From positions 40,593,524 through 40,657,523 of the forward strand of contig NC_023758.2 of the NCBI RefSeq assembly GCF_000499845.2: a stretch of DNA of 64,000 bases, written 5' to 3'. Under the pieces are notes generated by a model. The model ran no database searches. It was not told the DNA's origin and was given only the letters and a program-made list of their open reading frames with translations. Source of the DNA: Phaseolus vulgaris (Eukaryota; Streptophyta; Magnoliopsida; Fabales; Fabaceae). Shown in pieces: positions 1 to 11,368 of this stretch (its first letter is position 1; each line of letters begins with the position of its first letter). Both the position numbers and the translations under genes were made by a program.

Positions 1-1172
1 ACAAGAACTTCAAGCTCAGGCCCATTATAGCTCCACTACAAGGAACACAAAACACTTAATAAGGTTTTTTGCCCAACATCAACTGTATTTGGATCCATGG
101 TCCAATTTCAGTAAGTATAAGTCAGCGAATGTTAAAAAACTGTTTGAATATATAGGAACTAAAATTTTAGACTCTAAACCCTAAACCAAAATACGAATCA
201 AACAATTAGTATTTAATGAACCAAATGTGAGTAAAATGAAATACAAAGTAGCATAAGGTGATATCAACATACCCTTCCATCAGTTATAAGAATAGAAACC
301 TTCCTCATGCGAAATTTGAAAGTAATGCCACTAATTGAATTTTGAGAAGATCCTGATTCCAGAACATCAAATTTTACAGCACCCCATGAATGAATTGCAG
401 GATGTGAAATCCATATATTGGCATTATCACATATAATCTCCACATTGAGTTTGCTGCTGTTTGGATGATTCTTACAGAGTACAGCGACCACATCAACCTC
501 AATTACATCAAGAAGTGGCCAAGATGTATGCCTTCCATTCTCAACTATAATTATTACACTGCTTAGTTTATCAATTTTGGACTTCAGTTGAATACCTATG
601 CTTCTTATGACTAATTCAAAAACATTCATGTTTAAAGAAACAGTAAGAAGCTTTGCATCTTTTGCTTCAGAATATACACTTGAAGGTTTCACATTGAGAC
701 CTTCAGCATGCTGTAATTCCACACAAGCTTCTTCGCCAACCCAAACAGGGATGTGAAATGTAATACACACTTTTTCTGACTTAATTATTAAGACATCATT
801 CTTAATCTCTTGTGAGGTAAAAGGTACTGAGGTGCTTTCAGAAGCATTCACAGTCAAACTACTTGTTATTGCTTGCCCTGGAATTTTTTCAAAATTTGCA
901 TGAAAATCATTAAGGAATTTAACAACCTCGGTCCACTCAGGCAAATGAAGCCAAAAATCAGCAGAAGAAAGACAAAGGCCCAGTTCATTTTTCCCATCAC
1001 TAGATTGAGAAAAAGAAATACCAAGTACGGACATGGCAGAGGAGGTTTGGTTGCATTTTGCTAAAACAGAATCATGTGGAGAGTAAAACACTAAGGTAGA
1101 GAAACGCAAGTCTAAGTATGCCAAGGAATCATTCAATATGCATGCAGAACAAGTGAACCCCAAATCACACTT
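1..1172 (-). CDS. VPS13-like lipid-transfer protein, partial (two exons)
   Basis: VPS13 proteins are very large bridge-like lipid transporters at membrane contact sites. The main exon reads on the minus strand from about 1172 to 273 (about 300 codons). It ends with residues ILITDGR followed by a GTATGT donor at 272-271. The next exon starts at 35 after a TTGTAG acceptor and continues in phase as WSYNGPELEVL to the window edge. The join DGR-WSYNGPELEVL resembles the recurring 'DGRWS' blocks I recall from plant VPS13 homologues. The exon has no internal stop. Its upstream side runs straight into the 40-bp minisatellite; the only nearby acceptor (CCAAG near 1170) lacks a pyrimidine tract. No upstream VPS13 exon was recognised in the next 12 kb, although this is an internal part of a protein of several thousand residues. 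The locus may be 5'-truncated or have a very long intron. Family assignment is from remembered motifs and is moderately sure. Confidence 0.6.
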
Positions 1173-1536
1173 GGCTAGTACCGGCCGATCACCACCTACA
1201 CTTGCTCGATTAACATCGCAAGTACCGGCCGGTCGCCCACTACACTTGCTCGATTATCATCGCAAGTACCGGCCGCTCACTACGCTTGCTCGATTATCAT
1301 GGCGAGTACCGGCCGCTCGCTACGCTTGCTCGATTATTATCGCAAGTACCGGCCGCTCACTACGCTTGCTCGATTATCATCGCAAGTACCGGCCGCCCTC
1401 TACACTTGCTCGATTATCATCGCAAGTACCGGCCGATCACCACCTACACTTGCTCGATTATCATCGCAAGTAATGGCCGGCCGCCCGCTACACTTGCTCG
1501 ATTATCATCGCAAGTACCGGCCGCTCACTACGCTCT
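1170..1536. repeat. 40-bp GC-rich minisatellite
   Basis: About nine tandem units, with cttgctcgatta starting at 1201, 1245, 1285, 1325, 1365, 1405, 1449 and 1493, plus a partial unit before the first. Spacing is 40 bp, with three 44-bp units containing a 4-bp insertion near the CCGGCC block. Each unit holds an imperfect hairpin (ACTTGC ... GCAAGT) followed by TACCGGCCG. The array is far richer in C, G and CpG than anything around it. It touches the VPS13-like exon on one side and the left arm of the large inverted repeat on the other. The open frames running through it come from the repeat itself. Confidence 0.95.
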
Positions 1537-4490
1537 GTGTGTACCATTCAAATTTATCCGAATTTAAAATACAAATGCTTAATTTTAGAGGGTGTATTTC
1601 CAAATGAAGATGAGTTTTTCTTTAAAAAAAGAAATGAGTTGTTCGTATTAATTAAAGTATTCCACAGTTACAGCTACGGTTAGAGGTTGACTGGTGTACG
1701 CGTTATAATAAATGGGCGTGCACTTAGAAACATGTAAATTAGTTTACACGAGTGACCAATATATACATTTGTAGATTTAATTTAATTTTATTCTAATATA
1801 TTACTTTTTTAATTTCTTAATTTTAAATTATGTGATTTTATTCATTTTTAATTTAATTATGTATAAAAATTGTTATTTTTAAATTTTTAACGGTGAAATT
1901 GAAATAATTAAAAATTAAAGATAAAAAATTACATAAAAATAAATTAAGGGACAAAATTATGAAAACAAAAATTGAAAGAACTAAAATTACGGAAAATAAT
2001 GTAGAAATCAAATTTCAATTAAGGCATCTTTTTAAGAGTTAAATACCCAAATGAAGTACTTTAATGAAGGGCTTTACTATTCATAAAGTTCGAAACTTAT
2101 TGAAACGTACATTTTTTTTTTAAAGGATACATGTGATATTATACATTTACACACACAAGCAAGATAGTTGACTTTAAATAATTTAAAAATTATATATGAA
2201 TTAACTTCACAATGTAAAAATAATATTTTGATTTTTCACAATGCCAAAAATATTTCTTATTAATAATTATTCGACAATTTAAAATGTGATTTTTGCACAA
2301 TCTCAAATTAAAGTGTATAATAATTATAAATTTAGAATAAAGGTTATGTCATATTTTGTCTCGTGGAGATACAACTAAAATATAATTATAAGAACAGGTA
2401 ATTTTATGTTTTTTTTATGGTTTAAATTTAATTATTGCACTAGTGAAAAGGGACATTTAATTATAATTCACTTATCATATCTAATGAAATGGTGAGAAAC
2501 TTGTAAATTAGGTAAGATTTTTTATGTCGGTTAAACCTTTAATCAACAAGAAAAGTATTTATGTTGACTCAATTTAACATTAACATAAAAGTTTCAGTTT
2601 TAATTTAAGTTGATATAAAAAATTTATGTAGGTTAAAAGGATGAAAACTTCATTCTATACTTTTTTTTCTTCATGTTATTCTCCTTCTTCTCAGTTCTGG
2701 GATTTTTTCCAGCACTCCTATAACTTCTTCCTGCACTTTCATAGGGATGATGAAATTTCCATTTTATCTTTAATGAAATAAATAATTTCATAACATTCCC
2801 TTTTCATGCATGTGTTGTAGCCAGACTCATGCAATAAAACAAATCAGATCAAGAAAAGGGAAACTTAAATAAATTGTATTTTTATTATACAATCCAAAAT
2901 ATAAAATTTTATTTTGAATTTAAAAACAACATCCAAATTGTACTGTCTAACATGATATATTTTGGATTCTACAAATTCCAAATTTAAAAATATCTTATGA
3001 ATTGTTTTTTAAATCCATAATTAGTTTCTAAAGTGTATGTTTTTTTTAAACGTATTTTATATTATACAATGTAGTATTCTTAAATCCGAAAAAACTTTTC
3101 AAATTATAGAATTATAAAATAATAAATTTTATTTCAATTTATACAATCCATAATATAATTTTCTGCTCTAAATTATATAATAAAAATGCATAAAATCTAA
3201 GTTTGTATACATTAGATTCTGTAGTCCAAAATTAATAAAAAAAACATGAATTCAGAATGATGTTTTTGGAAGTGACAAAATTACTGGGGTGTAGGAAAAA
3301 TTTCCTACTCACTCCTTTATCTACCTTGTTACCTTATTACCCTCTTCTCTATTTCCAAAGATTGTGGTGAAACCACCATTAATTACAACACCGTTGTGCT
3401 GAGGCTGTCATGTCATGACCATAGCTTGTTGTTGTGGTCACCAATAGACAGCTAGTGACCACCAATATATACTTAATTTATGAACTCTACATGAAGAAAA
3501 ATAAAAAAAATAAAAAAATATTAGTTCTAAAACAAAATCAAACTTTTTTTTTGTTCATTAACAACCAATTGAATGAATATTGCAAAGTTGAGATGGTGAC
3601 ATTAATCTCCCAGTACTATTGAATTGGCTTCATTAAATAAATATATAATCCATTGAGAAGTGTTAGTTATAGAGAAATGTACCATTCATTGAGTCGGTGT
3701 TAAGTTATTCAGAAATGTGTCATTCATTCATAATAAAAATGGACCACATTAATATCCATTACTGTCCTAACTGGATTAAGTACTCTTTTTTTTTCACTTA
3801 AATACAAGAAATAAAAAACAATTATATTTAATGCACGTAGATATAAATAAAATTCAATTACTGCAATTTTATTGTGTATTTACCTTCGGAAATATTTTGT
3901 CCCATTTTTTATTATACTCTCTTATAACTTTATGGTGTATAATGTCTAAACTACTTATAGCGTCTAATATTTCACATTGTATAATATCCACATATTCTCT
4001 ACCATCCAAGTAGCGTTTAGCCCTAAAGTACCGTCTAATGTTTCTACCATACCTCCTCTCTTTATACTCATTATGATATATACAAGTTTGTTTCATTGAT
4101 AAAACAAATAAATATATTCAATTTTATGGTATTTTTATTAATTATTTATAATAATAATATTATTATTACTATTCTTATAATTCAAAATATGGTAGGTGAA
4201 ATTAGTTTTTTTTATATGAGATAAAAAAATATTAACAAATATTTTGCTATAAAAGAGCATGGTCTAAAAACTAGTTGCATTCACATGTATATGTGTATAT
4301 CGATGAATGAATTTATTTTATAGAGTAAATAGTTGTTTAAAGGAACTTGCGAAGTTAAACTTGGGTGGTTCCTATGCATAAAAAGAACATTTAGCAGAGA
4401 TACATATAAATCAATTTTAAAGTTAATTATGTACTTTAGAATGCTACATACCAATTATACTAATTTTAAAATCAAATAATTTTGCATAAT
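1533..4490 (+). repeat. Left arm of a ~3-kb inverted repeat
   Basis: The reverse complement of 9119-12381. The outer limit is at ctctgtgtgtaccattc (1533) and matches gaatggtacacagagag ending at 12381. The inner limit is at tttgcataat (4481-4490). By eye, sampled blocks agree at roughly 96-99%. The inner part, including 3831-4096, is essentially identical, whereas 2800-3000 differs by several indels. The left arm lacks the solo LTR found in the right arm and about 200 bp of other sequence near 2805. It has no convincing gene apart from a 75-codon ORF shared with the other arm. Confidence 0.95.
3869..4096 (-). CDS. Unknown 75-codon ORF in left inverted-repeat arm
   Basis: Starts MKQTCIYHNEYKERRYGRN and ends KKWDKIFPKVNTQ. 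It is basic and Tyr-rich, with no signal peptide or membrane segment. The identical protein is encoded by 9516-9743 on the plus strand of the other arm, so the pair are mirror copies. After FPK the DNA reads GTAAAT, a possible splice donor, so this could be one exon of a longer lost gene. I recognise no family. The identical copy may reflect only recent duplication and not selection. Weak evidence for a real gene. Confidence 0.25.
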   Translation of the reverse strand: MKQTCIYHNEYKERRYGRNIRRYFRAKRYLDGREYVDIIQCEILDAISSLDIIHHKVIREYNKKWDKIFPKVNTQ

Positions 4491-5638
4491 TTAAAAATAA
4501 ATATAAATAAAATTTTAACATAAAATAATAATGATTTTAATTATTAAACAATTATACAATAATATTAATGGTGAAAAGAATACAGATATGACATTTACTC
4601 AGTTGTAAGATATCAAATCAAATAGATACATCTCCATTAAATTTAAGATTAATCAACACCAAACTTATGAACTTGTGCAAAGGTTGGGGAATTTTTTTGG
4701 TTAGTAGAATATTTGCATTTTTTTTAGGGCGTGTAATTCTTATGATTGTTTATTAAAACCCTTTTTTCATCTATAATTATTTTCTTATTATAGACAAAAA
4801 AAGAAGAAGACAGAAACGCGTGATGAAATGTCTTCAATTTGCTTTCTTTAACTTAGAGGAAAGAAAAAATCTACACATTCCAAAAATCTCATTATCATTT
4901 ATCATGAATAATGATGGTATAAAACATTTTACAAATCATAAATATAAGTTACTTTCTAACTAGATACTATACTATCAGATGAAATATTTACAACGGTAGG
5001 GTTAACCACAATGAAAATTAAATATATTATGAAGTTGAAAAACAAGACAATTTCATAAGTATGATATTATACATGATTTTCACATTTTATTTTCAAATAA
5101 GTTTCAAATGAATGTGAATTCTTCTTAATATAACAGATTAAACAAATGTAAAGCAATTGTACATGAAACTTCTTGATAAAGCTTAAAGGCATATTTAAGA
5201 TTTATTTATCAAATTTACAATTATTTTATTTAATTAATACTATTTTTCTTATCATAAATCATAAAATTTTCTTAAAAAAGGGAGGGATAATGATGATATA
5301 GTGCATCAACGTGATCAAATTTCAATAGCAACAACGATCTGCAACAAATTTTTGTTATTCAATATAAAAAGATAATGTCATTTCGATCATTGTTGTTTGA
5401 TAAATAAATTTTTATGATTTAATGAAATATCTATTCACCAACAATTTACAATGAAAAGTGATAAGTCTTTTACTATTTGCTTTTTTTAAATAACATGTGC
5501 AGTATACAAAAACAAATATTTTCCCAGCTTTTAAATTGAAAATTTTAAATAATGGTTTGAATAGTTTTGAAGTTTGGTGAGCGGGAGAATGTGGTGAGTG
5601 TTTTGTTTGGGCAGATTCACTAAATCACTTACTTTGAA
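4491..5638. other. AT-rich spacer, left of the FHA gene
   Basis: Unique sequence between the left inverted-repeat arm and the FHA gene. It is AT-rich, with many short poly-A and poly-T runs and no long open frame. The last 150 bases presumably hold the FHA promoter and leader; no clear TATA box was identified. Nothing else supported. Confidence 0.5.
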
Positions 5639-6754
5639 ATGGAAGAAGCTCTGATTCTGCGACTGGAAATTCTGCAAGGCCCTCTCCAAGGCAAAACCCT
5701 AGACTTCAAACCCGGATCCGCTGTCCGAATTGGACGGGTGGTGAAGGGCAATACCCTTCCCATCAAGGACCCTGGCATCTCCTCCAAACACCTCTCCATT
5801 CTCAACGAATCTGCCAAATGGATCCTCCGCGACCTAGACTCCTCAAACGGCACCGTCTTGGACGCCTCCCGGATCCCCCCAAACACCCCCTTCACCCTCC
5901 ACCATGACTCCACCATCAAAATCGGAGAATTCACCTCCATCCGCGTCATCTTTCTCCCTTCCCAACAACAACAACAACAGCACGACGCTCTTCCACCCAG
6001 ACGGAACCCTACGCGCCGTGGTCGAACCGCTCCGGCTCCAGATCCGGTTCCGGTTCCGGCTCCTTCTGAACCGGTTAAGCGACGGTGCCGACCTAGAGGC
6101 AGGGGAGTGAAGGGTACGGATAAGAGTGAGGTTCAGAGCGTTGATGAAAGCGACGCGGGTGTAGTGGACGTGCAATCGGAGCGCGTGGATCCTCCCGCGA
6201 GGGTTACGCGGAAAACGAGCAGAGCACGGAGCGTGGTTAAGGAATCGAGTGTTGAGAATTTGATTATTGCGGAGGAGAAGGTGGAGGAACGGAAGAGTAC
6301 GCGGAATCCGAGTTTGGTTGTGGTTTCTGTTTCCAGTGATGATGATTTGGATGTTCCGGTGGTGGAGGAACCGAAGAAAGCACGCCGGACACGGAATTCG
6401 AAGAAAACGAGTGGAGTGACTGCGAAAATTGAGAATGTTGAGAAGAAGACAAAGTTGGGTGTTGCTGGAAAGAGGGGATTGGATAAAGAAGGTGAAGATG
6501 GGAATGGTGTGAAAGAGGCTTGTGATGGGAAAGAAAAGGGGAATTCGAATGAAGATGATAGGAGTTGGCCTGATTTGAATAAGATGACACTTGGTGAGTG
6601 GTTTGATTTCTTGGAAGTTCACTTGCCCAAACAGATAATTGATGAAACCGAAGAGATGATTGATTCAATGACTCAAAAAGCTGAGAGACTCCGCAAGTAC
6701 ATCGCTGAAATGCAACAACAGAATGGCAAGGATAAAATGGCACTTGAGAGATAG
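5639..6754 (+). CDS. FHA-domain nuclear protein (At4g14490-like)
   Basis: Intact single-exon gene of 371 codons. Residues 6-106 form a forkhead-associated domain, a phosphothreonine-binding fold. It has the expected landmarks: GR at 32-33, SSKH at 48-51 (phosphopeptide-contacting Ser and His) and SSNGT around Asn70. Residues about 110-300 are low complexity, first a Gln run and then basic and acidic stretches with repeated Arg/Lys clusters, consistent with a nuclear protein. The C terminus (about 307-360, WPDLNKMTLGEWFDFLE onward) is a conserved block followed by a helical segment. Length and arrangement resemble Arabidopsis At4g14490-type FHA proteins as I remember them; the exact orthologue is not certain. 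The first third is C-rich at third codon positions and the remainder is not. It is the only gene in the spacer of the large inverted repeat. Confidence 0.88.
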   Translation: MEEALILRLEILQGPLQGKTLDFKPGSAVRIGRVVKGNTLPIKDPGISSKHLSILNESAKWILRDLDSSNGTVLDASRIPPNTPFTLHHDSTIKIGEFTSIRVIFLPSQQQQQQHDALPPRRNPTRRGRTAPAPDPVPVPAPSEPVKRRCRPRGRGVKGTDKSEVQSVDESDAGVVDVQSERVDPPARVTRKTSRARSVVKESSVENLIIAEEKVEERKSTRNPSLVVVSVSSDDDLDVPVVEEPKKARRTRNSKKTSGVTAKIENVEKKTKLGVAGKRGLDKEGEDGNGVKEACDGKEKGNSNEDDRSWPDLNKMTLGEWFDFLEVHLPKQIIDETEEMIDSMTQKAERLRKYIAEMQQQNGKDKMALER

Positions 6755-9118
6755 GCCAAACATTTCATTTGTTGTGTTTGTAAGTATGCTTACATAGGGC
6801 ATGATCTTCATAAATTTAGTTCCTACTGCACAGGCGGTAGACATATCTATTACGCTGCAAGCTGCTTAATGGAATTTTGTATCTATTCTTAGATATGGTT
6901 TGAGGACTGCTATTGCATGATCTTCTCTGGCTGAAGATCTAACTTGTGTAGGGTTTTAGTTAGTAAATAGCTTTTCTTGAACCATCTTCTCTAAAAAGGA
7001 TTAGAAGGTAGAAAGGCTATTTCTTAGCAAGAGTGAGATGAGATCCCTATATTAATTTGTATAAGTAGTTTTCATACTATGCTATTAGAAATATGCAAAT
7101 TGCATTTATATTTGTGTGGACAATTGAGTGAATTTTGTCCCCTTGTTCTAGTCTTCAGTGTCTTCGCATAAGGGAGATACAAGTTATCCGTTGATTGACA
7201 CCTTGCAACTTCACACATTGCTTTCCGTACACATTTGATGACTTGGACAATCTTTGCTACTGGGAAATGAATTCTAATATATGCAGCTGACTAAACATGG
7301 TGTATGTTTAGTCGTACTTTTTTTTATTCGCAGATATTCCTCTTGATCTTTACAAACTAAAAGCTTTTAAACAGCATATTATGATTTTTTTATGTCCCTG
7401 TTCCTTTCCTATCATATCATAAGCCTTTTTTATGGTGTGTTTGGTTTGTGTTATGTGTACTGTTTTCATTGCTCACATGAGAATTTAATGGAACCTGTTT
7501 CCTAAGCCAAAAAATAGCTTAGAGGTTGTAATGTAAGTACGGTAACTGTATGCTAGTGGTGTGTGCGGAAGAGTAGGAAAAAACATTCCACATCTATAGC
7601 TGTCATCTATTCTCCCATTTCAACCTGATTGATTGTAAATGTGATTTGCTGAGAGACTCAGAATTTCTGAGTACTAAGTTAGTTTATGATAAATTTTAGT
7701 TTCTTATGGTCGAAGGTTACTTTCAAGCACCGCTGGCAGAGTGCTAAGGATAAATATTCCCACTTCTATCTTTCTTTTATTGTTTTACTAAACTAAATTG
7801 TTGTTTGATATAGTCAAGGGGTCATATTCCTCACCTGCGTACACGTTGTGATTTTTCTTCTCAGCAAATTTCTTTCCGTTGGCTGGGTCTAAGGGCAAAG
7901 GAGAATAGTATGTTGTAGAGTATCTGATTCACTCTGAATAATAGAAAAATGATCATGAAGATAAAAAGGTGCAATAAATTATCAATTTTCTGTTTAAGCT
8001 ATGTTACGGTATGATTGTTCTAAAAAGCTATGGTAAATGGAAAGTGTGTCTTCTCCAATTATTGAGTCACAATACATGAAGTCTATATATATTGAGTTGA
8101 CTGAATATGTGTTTTGTGCAAAATTCTACCACCAATTATGAGAAAGTCTGGCTACAAGACTTTGTATTCTTTAAAATGCTTCTTTGTTGATTTTGAATCA
8201 TATTATATACCTTTTTGGAGTGCGAGAACAAAACAAAAACCATTGGAGTTCACTATAACTTGCAACAATTTGATTTCTTCACATTGACCGTAGATATATA
8301 CGCAAGGAACAATCTGAAAGATATACTTAAAAATGCAGGTATAGTACATGGTAAAACATATAATATAAATATTATCACCTCAACCTATTTGCTAAGGAAG
8401 AAAAAACATTCCTAATTGAATAGTTTTGTTGCATGAAACATTTGGCATTTTGATGGCATTGAATTGGAGATAGGTGAAGAGAGATGAACATTACATAGGG
8501 TTTAGACTTGGAAAGTGCTTAATTAATATTTAGCCCTTATTTTTTTTTGTGCTTGATAAATATATTCGACAAAATAGCTAAATACTGATTAACTGAAAGA
8601 TGATACAAATACCAGTATGTCTCCATGTAAATCAGGAATCATGATACACATCGGTGAATAACAAATATTCAACCCATGACCAACACTATAAATAAACTTT
8701 TTGCATAGGTGTAAGATACATTTTAATCAAACACTTTCTACACATAGTACTTACTTAATCGTCAGAGTACCTTTTTTAGGTTAACCCCGACCGAGCATCA
8801 ACATTTGAGGAAGGAGAGTCAAGGAAGAGACGAGGAGATCACTGATACATCAACAATTGTACATCCAGTTTCATATACTATTTAGGTCATTTTTGCATAT
8901 ACAGATACATATATAAATTAAAATGATTTTTATAAATTAATTTTAAGTTAAAAGCAGATTGTTTTTCTCAATTACATGGAATTTTTTTTTTAAACATGTC
9001 CTTAGAAAAATAGTGAAAATGATTCTATTAACAAATTTTAATTCGTTGTCAATAATAATTGAATTTTAAATACATTATTCTCTTAAAAATACCTTACAAT
9101 ATTTCACGCCTTTGGTAT
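6755..9118. other. FHA 3' region and AT-rich spacer
   Basis: The first few hundred bases probably hold the FHA 3' UTR, but no poly(A) site was fixed. No further protein-coding exon was recognised. Around 8753-8860 a less AT-rich segment (tcagagtaccttttttaggt, then gaccgagcatcaac) looks like a piece of an old LTR retrotransposon terminal repeat, judged only from its wording. The region ends at the inner boundary of the right inverted-repeat arm. Confidence 0.45.
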
Positions 9119-9515
9119 ATTATGCAAAATTATTTGATTTTAAAATTAGTATAATTGGTATGTAGCATTCTAAAGTACATAATTAACTTTAAAATTGATT
9201 TATATGTATCTCTGCTAAATGTTCTTTTTATGCATAGGAACCACCCAAGTTTAACTTCGCAAGTTCCTTTAAACAACTATTTACTCTATAAAATAAATTC
9301 ATTCATCGATATACACACATATACATGTGAATGCAACTAGTTTTTAGACCATGCTCTTTTATAGCAAAATATTTGTTAATATTTTTTTATCTCATATAAA
9401 AAAAACTAATTTCACCTACCATATTTTGAATTATAAGAATAGTAATAATAATATTATTATTATAAAATAATTAATAAAAATACCATAAAATTGAATATAT
9501 TTATTTGTTTTATCA

Positions 9516-9743
9516 ATGAAACAAACTTGTATATATCATAATGAGTATAAAGAGAGGAGGTATGGTAGAAACATTAGACGGTACTTTAGGGCTAAACGCT
9601 ACTTGGATGGTAGAGAATATGTGGATATTATACAATGTGAAATATTAGACGCTATAAGTAGTTTAGACATTATACACCATAAAGTTATAAGAGAGTATAA
9701 TAAAAAATGGGACAAAATATTTCCGAAGGTAAATACACAATAA
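9516..9743 (+). CDS. Unknown 75-codon ORF in right inverted-repeat arm
   Basis: Encodes exactly the same 75 residues as 3869-4096 on the opposite strand. Surrounding DNA in this part of the arms is also nearly identical, so protein identity is not by itself a sign of selection. A GTAAAT donor-like site follows codon FPK, as in the other copy. Family unknown. Confidence 0.25.
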   Translation: MKQTCIYHNEYKERRYGRNIRRYFRAKRYLDGREYVDIIQCEILDAISSLDIIHHKVIREYNKKWDKIFPKVNTQ

Positions 9744-11241
9744 AATTGCAGTAATTGAATTTTATTTATATCTACGTGCATTAAATATAATTGTTTTTTA
9801 TTTCTTGTATTTAAGTGGAAAAAAAAAAAGAGTACTTAATCCAGTTAGGACAGTAATGGATATTAATGTGGTCCATTTTTATTATGAATGAATGACACAT
9901 TTCTGAATAACTTAACACCGACTCAATGAATGGTACATTTCTCTATAACTAACACTTCTCAATGGATTATATATTTATTTAATGAAGCCAATTCAATAGT
10001 ACTCGGAGATTAATGTCACCATCTCAACTTTGCAATATTCATTCAATTGGTTGTTAATGAACAAAAAAAAAGTTTGATTTTGTTTTAGAACTAATATTTT
10101 TTTATTTTTTTTTTATTTTTCTTCATGTAGAGTTCATAAATTAAGTATATATTGGTGGTCACTAGCTGTCTATTGGTGACCACAACAACAAGCTATGGTC
10201 ATGACATGACAGCCTCAGCACAACGGTGTTGTAATTAATGGTGGTTTCATCACAATCTTTGGAAATAGAGAAGAGGGTAATAAGGTAACAAGGTAGATAA
10301 AGGAGTGAGTAGGAAATTTTTCCTACACCCCAGTAATTTTGTCACTTCCAAAAACATCATTCTGAATTCATGTTTTTTTTATTAATTTTGGACTACAGAA
10401 TCTAATGTATACAAACTTAGATTTTATGCATTTTTATTATATAATTTAGAACAGAAAATTATATTATGGATTGCATAAATTAAAATAAAATTTATTATTT
10501 TATAATTATATAATTTGAAAAAAAATTCGAATTTAAGAATACTACATTGTATAATATAAAATACGTTTATAAAAAACACACCGTTTCAAAACTAATTATG
10601 GATTTAAAAAACAATTCATAAGATATTAGTACAATCTTGTTTTTAAATTCGAAATAGAATTTTATATTCTGGATTATATAATATAATCAAGAATATAATC
10701 TGTTTAAGTTTCTCTTTTCTTGATCTAATTTGTTTTGTTGCATGAGTCGAACTACAAGATATATACTAATTTATGTTCTGTCTTACTTCACTTGTCATAA
10801 ATAGTTTATTTTAATTTAGTTATGTTTATCAAATCAATAAAAAAATGTGTTGGTTAGAATTCAATAAAATCCATACTTACTTTGCCTTAAGTATATTCTA
10901 ATAATGAAATTACATTCTCAATTTATAAAATACATTATTTTTCTTTAAAACAATACAATATAGTTATACAGGAAGACAAAGAAGATAAAAGGGAATGTTG
11001 TAAAAATATTTATTTATTTCACTAAAGATAAAATGGAAATTTGATCATCTCTATGAAAGTGCATGAAGAAATTATAGGAGTGCTGAAAAAAAAATTCCAG
11101 AACTAAGAATAACATGAAGAAAAAAAAAAAAGTATAGAATGAAGTTTTCATCTTTTTAACCTACATAATTTGTTTATATCAACTTAAATTAAAACTTAAA
11201 TTGAGTTAACATAAATATTTTTCATGTTGATTGAAGGTTTA

Positions 11242-11368
11242 TGTATCACACATCGACTAGAGATGAGGACAACTCATTGTGAGAATAATTCATTGTATAT
11301 AAGTGGGTGCAAGCCTCAACCTTATGAGCCGGTTTTATGAGTTGAGTTAGACTTTACATTTCATAATA
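11242..11368 (+). mobile_element. Solo LTR / TRIM-like insertion with 5-bp TSD
   Basis: 127 bp beginning TGTATCACACATCG and ending TTTCATAATA, flanked on both sides by GTTTA (11237-11241 and 11369-11373). The left arm of the inverted repeat keeps the corresponding uninterrupted sequence near 2530-2550, which serves as an empty site. The internal wording (gtgggtgcaagcctcaacct, gagccggttttatgagttga) is typical of short LTR sequences I recall from legume genomes. The length and 5-bp duplication fit a solo LTR of a small non-autonomous LTR element. Confidence 0.8.

Noticed and set aside
1138..1607. Three overlapping plus-strand open frames of 93-111 codons with repeated protein motifs.
   Set aside because: They are translations of the 40-bp minisatellite in three frames; 40 is not a multiple of three, so each frame cycles the same DNA. 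No gene evidence.
5843..6743. Long antisense open frames over the FHA gene.
   Set aside because: The plus-strand frame carries the FHA motifs; antisense frames are low-complexity shadows.
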